Virus record (IMG/VR): IMGVR_UViG_3300042923_000601
Coordinates: 1 to 64,000 of that record
Strand: one strand, 5' to 3'
DNA: 64,000 nucleotides
Origin: a virus
The notes under the pieces are model-generated. The model worked only from the letters and a program-made list of their open reading frames with translations, was not told the origin of the DNA and searched no databases. Every line of letters begins with the position of its first letter. Positions within the stretch are counted from its first letter, which is position 1. The position numbers and the translations under genes are program-made. Positions 26,483 through 34,623 of the stretch are shown here, in pieces.

Positions 26483-27064
26483 TTATCTTGCGTCTTGTAC
26501 CTCACCTTGGAATTCTTGGGTAGCACCAGCTGCTTCCTCTGAGAATGCGGCGGCTTCGTCACCCAGTTCGAGTCCGGCGGTTTTGATAACAACAGTGTTC
26601 AGTTTCTTAGTAAGTTCAATGAGCGATTCCTTAAGAGGTTCAACCACGCGTTCAACCATAGGTTTAACGGTATGGAACACCGCTTTCAATCCACCAAGCA
26701 TGATCGCAAGTTTGAACTTGTTCTTCTCAGTGAAGTCAACCACAACGTCAACCATTTCATCTGTGATGTCCAGCATCATCATAATGAAGTCTTCACTGTA
26801 TTCCAGAGTGACGAGGACTGCATCGTTCTCGCCATCCTCAACACTTAGGGAGATACTACCAGCCATCGACCCAGGCAGTTCAGCGAAAGCAGCTGTGGTA
26901 GCCTCGACCCATACAAGAACATCTTCCTTTGTAACTTCGCCTTCGAACGCAGGGAAGATTGGAACGTTGATCTCGTCGTCGATGGTTTTGTTGATGGCGG
27001 CGACGATCCGGTTATTCAGTACCACGATGCGATTGATTTCTTTCAGGGATGCTGTCAGTTTCAT
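26483..27064 (-). CDS. Hypothetical acidic protein (193 aa) behind conserved leader
   Basis: ATG 27064 follows CGGAGGTAATTA. Highly regular helical protein with a Val/Asp/Glu-rich middle (EMVDVVVDFTEKNKF) and an Ala/Glu-rich C-terminus. No family recognised. Full promoter-stem-leader module upstream and a strong terminator downstream mean a single-gene transcript. Confidence 0.75.
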   Translation of the reverse strand: MKLTASLKEINRIVVLNNRIVAAINKTIDDEINVPIFPAFEGEVTKEDVLVWVEATTAAFAELPGSMAGSISLSVEDGENDAVLVTLEYSEDFIMMMLDITDEMVDVVVDFTEKNKFKLAIMLGGLKAVFHTVKPMVERVVEPLKESLIELTKKLNTVVIKTAGLELGDEAAAFSEEAAGATQEFQGEVQDAR

Positions 27065-27133
27065 AATTAATTACCTCCGATATAGTGGGTGTATGATATA
27101 GGTTTGTACCTATTCGTGATTATGATATATAGC
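27065..27133 (-). promoter_or_regulatory. Promoter, stem and conserved leader
   Basis: Minus strand: ATATATCATAATCACGAATA, stem ATAGGT-ACAA-ACCTAT, then CCCACTATATCGGAGGTA. Confidence 0.8.
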
Positions 27134-27159
27134 CGGATATTGAAGAAATTACGGAAAGA

Positions 27160-27393
27160 TTAGCGGGCGGATTCAGTACGCATTACCCGCATGATATTTT
27201 GACGCATCGGCCCATTAACTGTACAGGTACCGTTGCATCTTGTGCACTTAGCCTGAGTGTCATAGCCAGGAACCATACGTAAAAGAGTCTCGCCTTTACG
27301 ATTGTAGTGATAGCAGCCTTGATATAGTACAGCATGTTTATACCAGTTACCTAAGCTTTGAATAATGGCTTTCGTTGGTTTTGATCTCTTCAT
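27160..27393 (-). CDS. Small putative zinc-binding protein (77 aa)
   Basis: Shares a pattern with the next gene: a CYHYNRKGETLLRMV / CCHIKKKGKSLLQPV segment, then a CTRCNGTC / ICGKCGAEV knuckle and a closing helix with MMRT-like sequence. Start ATG 27393 follows a leader end TACTATATCGGAGGTA but with no separate promoter box, so it is probably co-transcribed from 27895. Confidence 0.7.
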   Translation of the reverse strand: MKRSKPTKAIIQSLGNWYKHAVLYQGCYHYNRKGETLLRMVPGYDTQAKCTRCNGTCTVNGPMRQNIMRVMRTESAR

Positions 27394-27416
27394 TTTAGTT
27401 ACCTCCGATATAGTAT
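27394..27416 (-). promoter_or_regulatory. Leader end only
   Basis: Minus strand TACTATATCGGAGGTAAC without box or stem, between two co-oriented genes. A partial copy of the module. Confidence 0.6.
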
Positions 27417-27421
27417 AATTC

Positions 27422-27826
27422 TTAGCGCTTATGTTTATGACGACCCGGGCTGCTATCCATAAGAGACTTTACGTGAGGGAGAACTTCCGTCTCCAAAATT
27501 TCAAGCGCATGGATGATATGCTCAGGAATGTGGCCATACCCTACATGACAGGCCCGAATTTCACTAGATATTGTACGCATCATATTAACGGTATCATCCA
27601 GATGATCTTCAATATGCGCCACATCGATCAGAACTTCAGCGCCACACTTCCCGCATATTGCCATAAGAGGATTACTACCTGCAACTGGTTGCAGAAGACT
27701 CTTCCCTTTCTTTTTAATATGACAACATGGACGAACCCGTTCAGGCGCGCCCTCAATAGTAACAGCTGCATCGTCATATTTCAAGATAATTTCCTTTACA
27801 CCTTTAATATCCAACTTCTTTTCCAT
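27422..27826 (-). CDS. Putative zinc-binding protein (134 aa)
   Basis: Paralog of the 77-aa protein with N- and C-terminal extensions. CCHIKKKGKSLL and AICGKCGAEVLI supply candidate zinc ligands; the basic C-terminus PGRHKHKR could contact nucleic acid. ATG 27826 follows CGGAGGTAATTAGA. Function unknown. Confidence 0.7.
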   Translation of the reverse strand: MEKKLDIKGVKEIILKYDDAAVTIEGAPERVRPCCHIKKKGKSLLQPVAGSNPLMAICGKCGAEVLIDVAHIEDHLDDTVNMMRTISSEIRACHVGYGHIPEHIIHALEILETEVLPHVKSLMDSSPGRHKHKR

Positions 27827-27895
27827 TCTAATTACCTCCGTTATAGTAGGATTCTGAATAAGCTTGTGCTTATTCGTGATTATGATATGTAGTCG
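27827..27895 (-). promoter_or_regulatory. Promoter, stem and conserved leader
   Basis: Minus strand: ACATATCATAATCACG, stem GAATAAGC-ACAA-GCTTATTC, then CCTACTATAACGGAGGTA. Confidence 0.8.
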
Positions 27896-27929
27896 ATTCT
27901 AAAGAAAATTACGGAAACGCGCAAGCAAA

Positions 27930-27956
27930 AAATAGGAGACAATGAGGTCTCCTATT
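27930..27956 (-). terminator. Rho-independent terminator
   Basis: AATAGGAGAC / GTCTCCTATT with TTTT on minus. Confidence 0.85.
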
Positions 27957-28575
27957 GTTCGATACGATACGCTTTCAGGATCGTAGACAAAATATCTTGT
28001 GCAGAAGACTTAGGGATAGTTACCCATTTATAGTACATTGTCACAGGGCCTTTCTTAACAAGATGGCTGTGGACCGGGTATTGATCCGGGTGAATGTTGC
28101 TGAGGATAAGTCTCTGTACAACGCGATCAGTCGCATACTGCTCACACGCAGCGTCATCCAATTCGCCGAAGTTGGCATTCTGTGCAACGAATGTGTATTT
28201 GCCTTCTAATTGTCTCTCTATATTAAGAAGTGACATGTTGACATATTGAGGTTCAATGGATATGACTTCATCGAACGTCGTCCCAATTAATGAGTCATAG
28301 GTAATGCCGTCATATAGGGTATTAATGACTGGGCCAATGCCATCGCGGATTGTTTTGATCGTTGCTTGCAGTTCAACGATACGGGCGGACTGATACATAC
28401 CCGGTAATAGGTATTCTGCTTGAATTAACGCATATGCCAGGTTCTGCCTAGCGACCTTAACACAATCTGTGGATAATGTGTCATCATTAAAGCACTTCCG
28501 TGCGGCTTGCTGGTATGCGTGAAAACGAATGTCTAGCCGATTGAGTAGTCTCGCCGACTCTATTTCGATATGCAC
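27952..28575 (-). CDS. Hypothetical protein (207 aa), GTG start
   Basis: GTG 28575 lies seven bases after GGAGGG; no ATG is as well placed. Helical N-terminus (ARLLNRLDIRFHAYQQAARKC), mixed C-terminus ending LKAYRIEQ inside the terminator stem. No family recognised. Own promoter box about 40 bases upstream. Confidence 0.7.
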   Translation of the reverse strand: MHIEIESARLLNRLDIRFHAYQQAARKCFNDDTLSTDCVKVARQNLAYALIQAEYLLPGMYQSARIVELQATIKTIRDGIGPVINTLYDGITYDSLIGTTFDEVISIEPQYVNMSLLNIERQLEGKYTFVAQNANFGELDDAACEQYATDRVVQRLILSNIHPDQYPVHSHLVKKGPVTMYYKWVTIPKSSAQDILSTILKAYRIEQ

Positions 28576-28611
28576 TATTTATCCCTCCAGATAATCATAG
28601 TATATTTTCAT

Positions 28612-28626
28612 ATCGATAATATGTCA
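28612..28626 (-). promoter_or_regulatory. Phage promoter-like box
   Basis: Minus strand GACATATTATCGATATG. Confidence 0.4.
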
Positions 28627-28650
28627 TTCGAAATCCAAGTAGCAAAAAAA

Positions 28651-28673
28651 GAAGGAACTCCGAAGAGTTCCTT
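28651..28673 (-). terminator. Rho-independent terminator
   Basis: AAGGAACTC-TTCG-GAGTTCCTT then a T run on minus. Confidence 0.85.
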
Positions 28674-28685
28674 GGTATGTATGTC

Positions 28686-29306
28686 TTAGACGGCTTTAGC
28701 ATTAGCCTTAAGGGATGCAACCATGCGTTCCACACTTCTCCAGATGTCATCACCTTCGCCACGTAAAGCTTCAGCTTCTTCTTGATTAGTCGTTTGTGCG
28801 GCCATCAGATTGCATTCGGTATACGCGAGAGCGCCTTGCTTTTTGGTCAGCCAGATGACAAACCCATACTCTGGTCTAGTCACGATTTTGACCTTCTCCT
28901 GTTCTGTCATATCATTCATGATGTTGAACGTGTACTGGAGAACGTCAGCGGCGAAATCCTGGAAATGATGAACCAGTGCTAGTAAGTTCTCCAGTCCATT
29001 TGGAGTGCGACCAAGGCGTAGCGTCACATTCTTCAGCCGGAAAGCTTCAGCCAATTTGATTTTCTTGTACACGTAATCCAGCATCTTATAGTCGCAGTGA
29101 CGGGCGTACATCGCCGGTGTACTACGAATCATGTTAGCAAACTGCTTATACACGATACTGTCATGCTCAATCAGACCAAGCGCAGCCAGATCATTCAACC
29201 CTGCGATGAAACAATCCTCAATAAATGAAGATTTATTATGCGGCGATACCACAATTAAGAATGAGTCCTTGAGTGCAATGGTGTTCAATTTAATCTTTTT
29301 AGACAT
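28686..29306 (-). CDS. Hypothetical protein (206 aa)
   Basis: Begins MSKKIKLNTIALKDSFLIVV after AGGGAGGA. Helical, soluble. A central YKKIKLAEAFRLKNVTLRLGR segment is basic. No family recognised. Its long leader (29307-29415) contains a 12-bp inverted repeat. Confidence 0.7.
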   Translation of the reverse strand: MSKKIKLNTIALKDSFLIVVSPHNKSSFIEDCFIAGLNDLAALGLIEHDSIVYKQFANMIRSTPAMYARHCDYKMLDYVYKKIKLAEAFRLKNVTLRLGRTPNGLENLLALVHHFQDFAADVLQYTFNIMNDMTEQEKVKIVTRPEYGFVIWLTKKQGALAYTECNLMAAQTTNQEEAEALRGEGDDIWRSVERMVASLKANAKAV

Positions 29307-29329
29307 GTGTAAATCCTCCCTAAAAATAT

Positions 29330-29415
29330 ACTATGAGTATCATATATAACCAACTTAGCACTTTTTTACGGAGTGCGAATTTGAATGTTATCGTGATACT
29401 CATAGAAATGATATA
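29330..29415 (-). promoter_or_regulatory. Promoter region with 12-bp inverted repeat
   Basis: CTATGAGTATCA at 29330-29341 and its inverse at 29393-29404, next to ATATATCATT and ATATATGATA boxes. It could form a leader hairpin or two facing sites. Confidence 0.5.
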
Positions 29416-29434
29416 TCATTGTCGAACCTGATTC

Positions 29435-29824
29435 TTACGGTTTCTTGGAAGCCTTGGGGCTCATGGGTGAAGGTACGATAACCTTCGAGTTTGAGCGGCT
29501 TAAGATAGCCTGACGATCCTTCACGATCTGTGCGATTACCTTACGCGGGATACCAAGCTTGCTTGAAATGTACGTCATGGTCAACCCCTGAGTGTACATT
29601 TTAAAGATTTTGTCAGTCTGGCCCTCATCCAGGTTGGCGGCTACCGCTGGCTCGTTTGGACGGACAATCGTCATATGCACAATAGACCCATCTGGCATAT
29701 CACGATGAACTTCCACCATTGATCCTGCAACGGTTATTTTTGCAGGCCCTACCAGTTCGCCAACCGTTAAATTAACAATAGAATTCGGTATAATAGGCCC
29801 AGTCGGCCCTTTCTTTTTAGCCAT
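29435..29824 (-). CDS. Helix-turn-helix protein (129 aa)
   Basis: ATG 29824 is ten bases after GGAG; earlier in-frame ATGs are too close to it. Residues 72-105 (IFKMYTQGLTMTYISSKLG, then IPRKVIAQIV) fit a resolvase- or sigma-like helix-turn-helix, with a basic tail SPMSPKASKKP. The N-terminal 60 residues form a small beta-rich domain. Probably a DNA-binding regulator of phage genes; target unknown. Confidence 0.7.
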   Translation of the reverse strand: MAKKKGPTGPIIPNSIVNLTVGELVGPAKITVAGSMVEVHRDMPDGSIVHMTIVRPNEPAVAANLDEGQTDKIFKMYTQGLTMTYISSKLGIPRKVIAQIVKDRQAILSRSNSKVIVPSPMSPKASKKP

Positions 29825-29903
29825 TATAATCATTCTCCTTGTATTAAGATGGTATTGTATAGTTTTACCATTCATACATTAATACCGGATGTAACTACAA
29901 AAA

Positions 29904-29929
29904 AGAAGACCTCATGAGAGGTCTTCTCT
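29904..29929 (-). terminator. Rho-independent terminator
   Basis: AGAAGACCTC / GAGGTCTTCT plus TTTT on minus. Confidence 0.8.
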
Positions 29930-29940
29930 ACTACCAGGTA

Positions 29941-32379
29941 TTAGTATCTCATTCTGTCGGATTTCGATTTCTTACCCTTCTTGTCTTTCTTAAATTTAGG
30001 GTACATATTCATACTCATAAGAAGGTTCTTCAGTTCTTTACGATCTTTCTTGGACAGATCAGGAAACAAGTCCTTAATCGAACCGAATTCACTCTTCTTA
30101 TTATCAGTCGGTTCTTGGTCCGGTGTATCACCTTTAATCACAACGAGAGATTTAATCTTCCGAAGTTTATTGAGGCTTGCCACCTCGATCAGAGAATCCG
30201 TACGACTGGCCTCAGTGTACACCCGAGAGATAATGGAGGTCTGTTCAGGTACACTAAGCATGCTGAACACATTAGGGACGAGCTTCTCTACCTCGATCGG
30301 TTCACCCCATGCCACGTTGGTTTCCACCTTCTCAAGAATAGCAATGTACACCAGATTGAGCAGGCGGGATGGATTAAAGAGGCGAAGATTTGTAAATGTA
30401 TCCGAATCAATGTTAAGTTCACCAAGCGCTCCAATTAAAACACCCAATTGGGTTCTTGGGAAGTAGTATGGATGCACAATATCACCGTCAATATCAGCCT
30501 GTGCTCGAAGTACTTCGGCCGCAGAGTGAGTTGCCCCGTGAATAAAGGTGGATGCTAGGCCGGTATTTGAATACCAGACTTGCTTATCATCAGAACGTAT
30601 TGGTTTTGGGGCACTGCTGATTCTTGCATCGATATAGTTAATCAGCCCCTGACGTTCGTCTGGGTATAAGATGTCGCTTACCGCAGCAACGTCTGGGTTC
30701 TGTGCAGTAATACGAATTGTACCAGCATCCTTATCCAACCATGACACCCGAATGGCGGACTCGTCATCCCATACATAAGTATGCGCACCCGTGTCACCTG
30801 GCGTTGACAGTGCTGTCATCAACCAGCGATGGATGTTATCACATGCGATGCTGAAGTACGTCATAACCTTCGTATCGGTATCACCGTCAGGTTCGTCGGA
30901 ATCAACATCGACACTACCATGTGTAGCACCGGCCATCGTGAAGTAGAAGGACCCAGCTCCATCATATTCAAGGCCGAATACCGACGTGCCCGTATTGTAC
31001 ACTCTGGAGCCCGGAGGGTTGAGCGAATCATACCCGGAGTCGGATTCAGTTAGCTCATCGTCAGGCTCTTCATCTGGGGCAACCAGATCAACAGCCTCGG
31101 TAGTCATTGTACCAACTTGGTATGCGATAAGCTCAGATAGACAGTTTACCACGTTGGAAACTTCGTCCGCAGTCATACGAATGCCAATTTCAGTCTGCTG
31201 CACTGAGTTCAAATTCTCACTATTATGACCAACGACAGTTAGAATGATGTCTCCGTTGTCACCATGCTCGGTTATAGCAACCTGACTAGCGGGCGCAATC
31301 CATACAATACGTGCGATCAATGCTGTTTGCCAGTCTTCAGTCAGAAGGGCATGGAGATCAACCAGCTGAGGAGTTGTCGGTTTCATCTCAATGATACCGG
31401 CGGCCATATGGATAACATCACCATCAATAGTAAACGACAGGTGCTGCCCACTACGGAGTGGGATTACCTGTGTCTCGGATGATGGCTGCGGATCGATTGG
31501 GTTCCCTTCCGCATCAATGATATGCAAGTACCGCGCGTTGATCAGTTTCTTCACAGCTGCACTCAACCGCTCAACATCTTCAGTTGTTGCAGCCGCAGCA
31601 TAATTATCAATCTCAACGACGTGCATATCAGGACCCAGAGACCGAACTGCCCATTGCGCGCCACTCAGTTCCGGTATATTGCTACTGAACGCTGCACTTT
31701 TCAATGCACGTCTGAATACGATAAGATCATATCCAGTGAAGACTGCGGACGCAGTATCAGTTGCGACCAGATACCCACGAACCAAAGCTGCGTTCTCAGG
31801 GTCTGTTTCAAACCAAACCTGAGTCCCACTTGCGAACTCGGTTCCGTATTCAAACATTTCCTTCACCGTCTGCTTTTGATTATTCATCTCGCCCTCATCC
31901 TCATCGTCAGTATTTTGTGTTAGTACCGATTCAAAAGACGACACTGTGAGTTCATCGTCGTTGATGGATTCGATATGCTGGATCGCAGAGGAAATAGTTG
32001 CAATCACGCTCTCAATTCCGGATACGTTGAATTTAGTATTGAATGAGATGAAAGAACTTTCGCCTTCACCAATCCATACAAAGTGTACCCGGGTAAGTCC
32101 ACCATAAATGAGCTCGCTCCGCATTTCAATATCGTCGGTGAGCTTAAGCGTGCGTTCTGGGCGATCCTTCCGGTCAACGAATACATCCATAATCATTCTG
32201 AGCATTGTAGGTTTAACCTGAACGAGGTAGCTGTTATACAGCTCTTTGCCGGACCGACCACGTACATACCCACTTCTAGGAGTGTAGAAATATAGGGATA
32301 CGGGCTTGCTGTTCCCATGCATTTTAGTACCTGCAGGGACGACGATTTCAACAAACGGTTTATTCTTTGTAGCTGGCAT
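29941..32379 (-). CDS. Large protein with internal repeats (812 aa)
   Basis: Several diverged copies of one unit are visible. Strands such as VHFVWIGEGESSFISF, ARIVWIAPASQVAITE and IRVSWLDKDAGTIRIT are each followed by a helix such as IESVIATISSAIQHI, VSNVVNCLSELIAYQ or RQGLINYIDARISS. Acidic linkers (DDEDEGE, PDEEPDDELTESDS) separate them. The C-terminus is strongly basic (KFKKDKKGKKSKSDRMRY). No family recognised; could be a scaffold or a host-takeover protein. Start ATG 32379 after AGGAGGAA. Confidence 0.75.
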   Translation of the reverse strand: MPATKNKPFVEIVVPAGTKMHGNSKPVSLYFYTPRSGYVRGRSGKELYNSYLVQVKPTMLRMIMDVFVDRKDRPERTLKLTDDIEMRSELIYGGLTRVHFVWIGEGESSFISFNTKFNVSGIESVIATISSAIQHIESINDDELTVSSFESVLTQNTDDEDEGEMNNQKQTVKEMFEYGTEFASGTQVWFETDPENAALVRGYLVATDTASAVFTGYDLIVFRRALKSAAFSSNIPELSGAQWAVRSLGPDMHVVEIDNYAAAATTEDVERLSAAVKKLINARYLHIIDAEGNPIDPQPSSETQVIPLRSGQHLSFTIDGDVIHMAAGIIEMKPTTPQLVDLHALLTEDWQTALIARIVWIAPASQVAITEHGDNGDIILTVVGHNSENLNSVQQTEIGIRMTADEVSNVVNCLSELIAYQVGTMTTEAVDLVAPDEEPDDELTESDSGYDSLNPPGSRVYNTGTSVFGLEYDGAGSFYFTMAGATHGSVDVDSDEPDGDTDTKVMTYFSIACDNIHRWLMTALSTPGDTGAHTYVWDDESAIRVSWLDKDAGTIRITAQNPDVAAVSDILYPDERQGLINYIDARISSAPKPIRSDDKQVWYSNTGLASTFIHGATHSAAEVLRAQADIDGDIVHPYYFPRTQLGVLIGALGELNIDSDTFTNLRLFNPSRLLNLVYIAILEKVETNVAWGEPIEVEKLVPNVFSMLSVPEQTSIISRVYTEASRTDSLIEVASLNKLRKIKSLVVIKGDTPDQEPTDNKKSEFGSIKDLFPDLSKKDRKELKNLLMSMNMYPKFKKDKKGKKSKSDRMRY

Positions 32380-32398
32380 AATTAATTCCTCCTAGTAT

Positions 32399-32842
32399 TT
32401 AGCGTTGAACAAGTGAATTATCCGACACGACGGTTGGGATGAGCTGTTCATTGATGAAGTACTCAACACCCGTTGCAATGGTCTTAGCCGTATCAGCGTC
32501 AACCACGTAGTTAGACATGAGGTAATCCGTGAAATACTTGCGTATGGTAACATGTTGAAAATCGTCAATGCCGCGAGTGTCGAGAAGTTCAGGCATGGGG
32601 GAATTGGCGTTTAGTTGATTCAACACGTCCCGTACATTTAACCCAGCCGGTACGTAGTCAGGAACCTCCGCCTCAGTGATATTTTCATAATCAGCATTGA
32701 AGCTATCCTCAACGTACTCCAGTCCTTCAGTCGGAAGATCACTAGCTAACGCTTCCGCATATGCATCATCAACATCTGCTGCTTCAATCCGCATGGTGGT
32801 TGCCACCTGCCATGACACTGGCACCTCAAATACTTTACTCAA
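32399..32842 (-). CDS. Hypothetical protein (147 aa), TTG start
   Basis: TTG 32842 is placed after TAGGAGGAG at the end of a conserved-type leader; the upstream in-frame ATG at 32920 would put the promoter inside the gene. Begins MSKVFEVPVSWQVATTM, acidic helical middle. It ends 20 bases before the 812-aa gene and likely shares its transcript. No family recognised. Confidence 0.7.
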   Translation of the reverse strand: MSKVFEVPVSWQVATTMRIEAADVDDAYAEALASDLPTEGLEYVEDSFNADYENITEAEVPDYVPAGLNVRDVLNQLNANSPMPELLDTRGIDDFQHVTIRKYFTDYLMSNYVVDADTAKTIATGVEYFINEQLIPTVVSDNSLVQR

Positions 32843-32914
32843 TATAACTCCTCCTAAATAGTAGTATATAGTAATGACCTGGTGGTCTGTTACTCGGGTA
32901 TAATATATATCCTG
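32843..32914 (-). promoter_or_regulatory. Promoter, stem and leader
   Basis: Minus strand: GATATATATTATACCC box, stem GTAA..GACC / GGTC.TTAC, then ACTACTATTTAGGAGGAG. Confidence 0.65.
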
Positions 32915-32925
32915 AACCAAAGATT

Positions 32926-32953
32926 ACCCAACATGGACTTTTCCATGTTGGGT
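32926..32953 (-). terminator. Hairpin terminator
   Basis: ACCCAACATGG / CCATGTTGGGT; the T content after the stem is modest. Confidence 0.65.
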
Positions 32954-32959
32954 ATAAGG

Positions 32960-33274
32960 TTAACCAATGTAATCAGTTAAACCTGCTGTATAGTTGATAT
33001 ATAGGATCACTGCTGTCAGTGCCATCAACACATCAGGTCTCGCTAACCGATCAAACATTGGGTGGTGGTCCTCCTCGGCATCCGACGCAATCATACATAC
33101 AACTACGATGGGAACAAGGAGTATACCACTTGCTACGATAGCCATCATCTGTGGTGTATTGGCTGAACCTCGGACACATGCGACTAAAAGCAGCACTCCG
33201 ACGATGGTCCAGCCCAGATGACGAACAACAAAATCCAAAATCGAAGCCCAATTCACACGTCTTAGCAAGGTCAT
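32960..33274 (-). CDS. Small membrane protein (104 aa), 3 helices
   Basis: Hydrophobic segments at about 18-35 (LGWTIVGVLLLVACV), 42-63 (MMAIVASGILLVPIVVVCM) and 80-100, with an acidic EEDHH loop between the second and third. ATG 33274 follows AAGGAGAGA. Single-gene unit with its own promoter box and terminator. Could alter the host envelope; no family recognised. Confidence 0.7.
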   Translation of the reverse strand: MTLLRRVNWASILDFVVRHLGWTIVGVLLLVACVRGSANTPQMMAIVASGILLVPIVVVCMIASDAEEDHHPMFDRLARPDVLMALTAVILYINYTAGLTDYIG

Positions 33275-33311
33275 AAATCAATCTCTCCTTCATAGTGGGT
33301 GTGGGTGCATC

Positions 33312-33327
33312 AATATAATATGTAACT
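33312..33327 (-). promoter_or_regulatory. Phage promoter-like box
   Basis: Minus strand TTACATATTATATTGATG, upstream of the membrane protein. Confidence 0.5.
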
Positions 33328-33364
33328 CTACTTATACGTTTGTACGGCTGTAGAAAAAAAGAGA

Positions 33365-33391
33365 AAACTGGACTACCACGGTAGTCCAGTT
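33365..33391 (-). terminator. Rho-independent terminator
   Basis: AACTGGACTACC / GGTAGTCCAGTT, then TTCTCTTTTTTT on minus. Confidence 0.85.
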
Positions 33392-33397
33392 GAATGT

Positions 33398-33937
33398 TTA
33401 CGAGAATAGTTCCAATAATGCAGGTTCATCGCGTGTAAAATTCGGTGAGGCTGGATCAGGTAAAATCACATTCCGGATATACCGCACCGGCTTACGTGTA
33501 TCGTTGAGGATAACCTGTTTACCCCGTATGCATATCGTCGTGAATCCTTTACGAACCACTATAATTCGGTTTGACCCTGTGTACTTTGAGGCTACACTGA
33601 GTTTACCATCTGAATTCACGTGTGGTTCAGGGAATAACACCTTGATAGCATCCTCTATTCTCGAATTGGTAAAGAGAACACGTTCTTTACCCTCACGTGC
33701 TTTGTGTAGCTTGTCAGAATACGTTACGTGTTCTTCGATTGTAGTACCCATCCATATCGGACGAACGGCGGCTTGAGCTTCATCATCCGAAAGGTGTGAA
33801 TCGTTAATGATCACCCTCCCTGAACGTATAAAGATCATCCGCCCGTCATATATGCGTAGTTGTACCACCATGGGACGGTCAGCCCCATGCATGATACTGA
33901 AATGATAGCCCGGTCGATTTACTCGAAATGCTGGCAT
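33398..33937 (-). CDS. IRGK-repeat protein (179 aa)
   Basis: Two internal copies of a short beta motif: MIFIRSGRVIINDS (about 34-47) and TICIRGKQVILNDT (about 135-148), each followed by a helix. The same pair occurs in the 183-aa gene at 34624, so these are paralogs. Start ATG 33937 with GGAG 13 bases upstream. Likely in one operon with the genes up to 35175. Function unknown. Confidence 0.7.
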   Translation of the reverse strand: MPAFRVNRPGYHFSIMHGADRPMVVQLRIYDGRMIFIRSGRVIINDSHLSDDEAQAAVRPIWMGTTIEEHVTYSDKLHKAREGKERVLFTNSRIEDAIKVLFPEPHVNSDGKLSVASKYTGSNRIIVVRKGFTTICIRGKQVILNDTRKPVRYIRNVILPDPASPNFTRDEPALLELFS

Positions 33938-33954
33938 CTTAAATAGCAGCTCCT

Positions 33955-34578
33955 TTATTTAATTAGTGATTTGCCATCATCAATGATGAAGATAAATTCG
34001 CGATCGACATCGTCATTGACTTCGATGATACGTCGGGTTTCAGCCTCCACATCATCTACACGGTGGAATACTGCAATGTAGCGATTAACCCATTCTTTCG
34101 ATTTTCCGGTGATACTGCACAGCCACGCTCTCGTAATAGATAAGTGACTGTCAAAGATGACAATCATAGTATTTTCATGCATCATCTCAACTGCTATTGA
34201 GATTGCCAGTCGGGTTTTCATGTGCCCGGCCAGTCCTAAAATAACATTAAGCGCACTTCCTGGTAAACTAAAGGAAACTGCAATCTTCTTAATGCCTTCC
34301 GGGATAGCCACAGGTCCCTTACCCATTGTCATGATGGGAATATCATTCTCAATAAGATTCTCACCGTGAGACTTTACAATGCTCGCAGTCGTAACATCTC
34401 GTGTCGTACGAGTGATAACTGCGGAGCCAGCGGCACTTAATAGCGGTGCGCTACCAGACGGAAGATCACTGGTGAAAGACAGACTATTCTCAGCCATGCG
34501 GGTGTATGAGGAAAGCTCCAAATTCACAATCAGCTTATGACGAGCCATAACTGTTTCATTTGTTGAGTTAAACGCCAT
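33955..34578 (-). CDS. RecA/DnaB-like P-loop remnant (207 aa)
   Basis: NVILGLAGHMKTRLAISIA (about 110-128) has the position and flanks of a RecA/DnaB/KaiC-type Walker A, but the glycine before lysine is replaced by Met. MIVIFDSHLSI and EFIFIIDDGKSL are Walker B-like strands. The first 100 residues are probably a separate domain. It may be a small ATPase or a non-hydrolysing relative. ATG 34578 follows AAAGGAGAG. It lies between the two IRGK-repeat paralogs. Confidence 0.7.
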   Translation of the reverse strand: MAFNSTNETVMARHKLIVNLELSSYTRMAENSLSFTSDLPSGSAPLLSAAGSAVITRTTRDVTTASIVKSHGENLIENDIPIMTMGKGPVAIPEGIKKIAVSFSLPGSALNVILGLAGHMKTRLAISIAVEMMHENTMIVIFDSHLSITRAWLCSITGKSKEWVNRYIAVFHRVDDVEAETRRIIEVNDDVDREFIFIIDDGKSLIK

Positions 34579-34623
34579 TATAAATCTCTCCTTTAAATAT
34601 GGTATTAATTACATGTATCCCCA

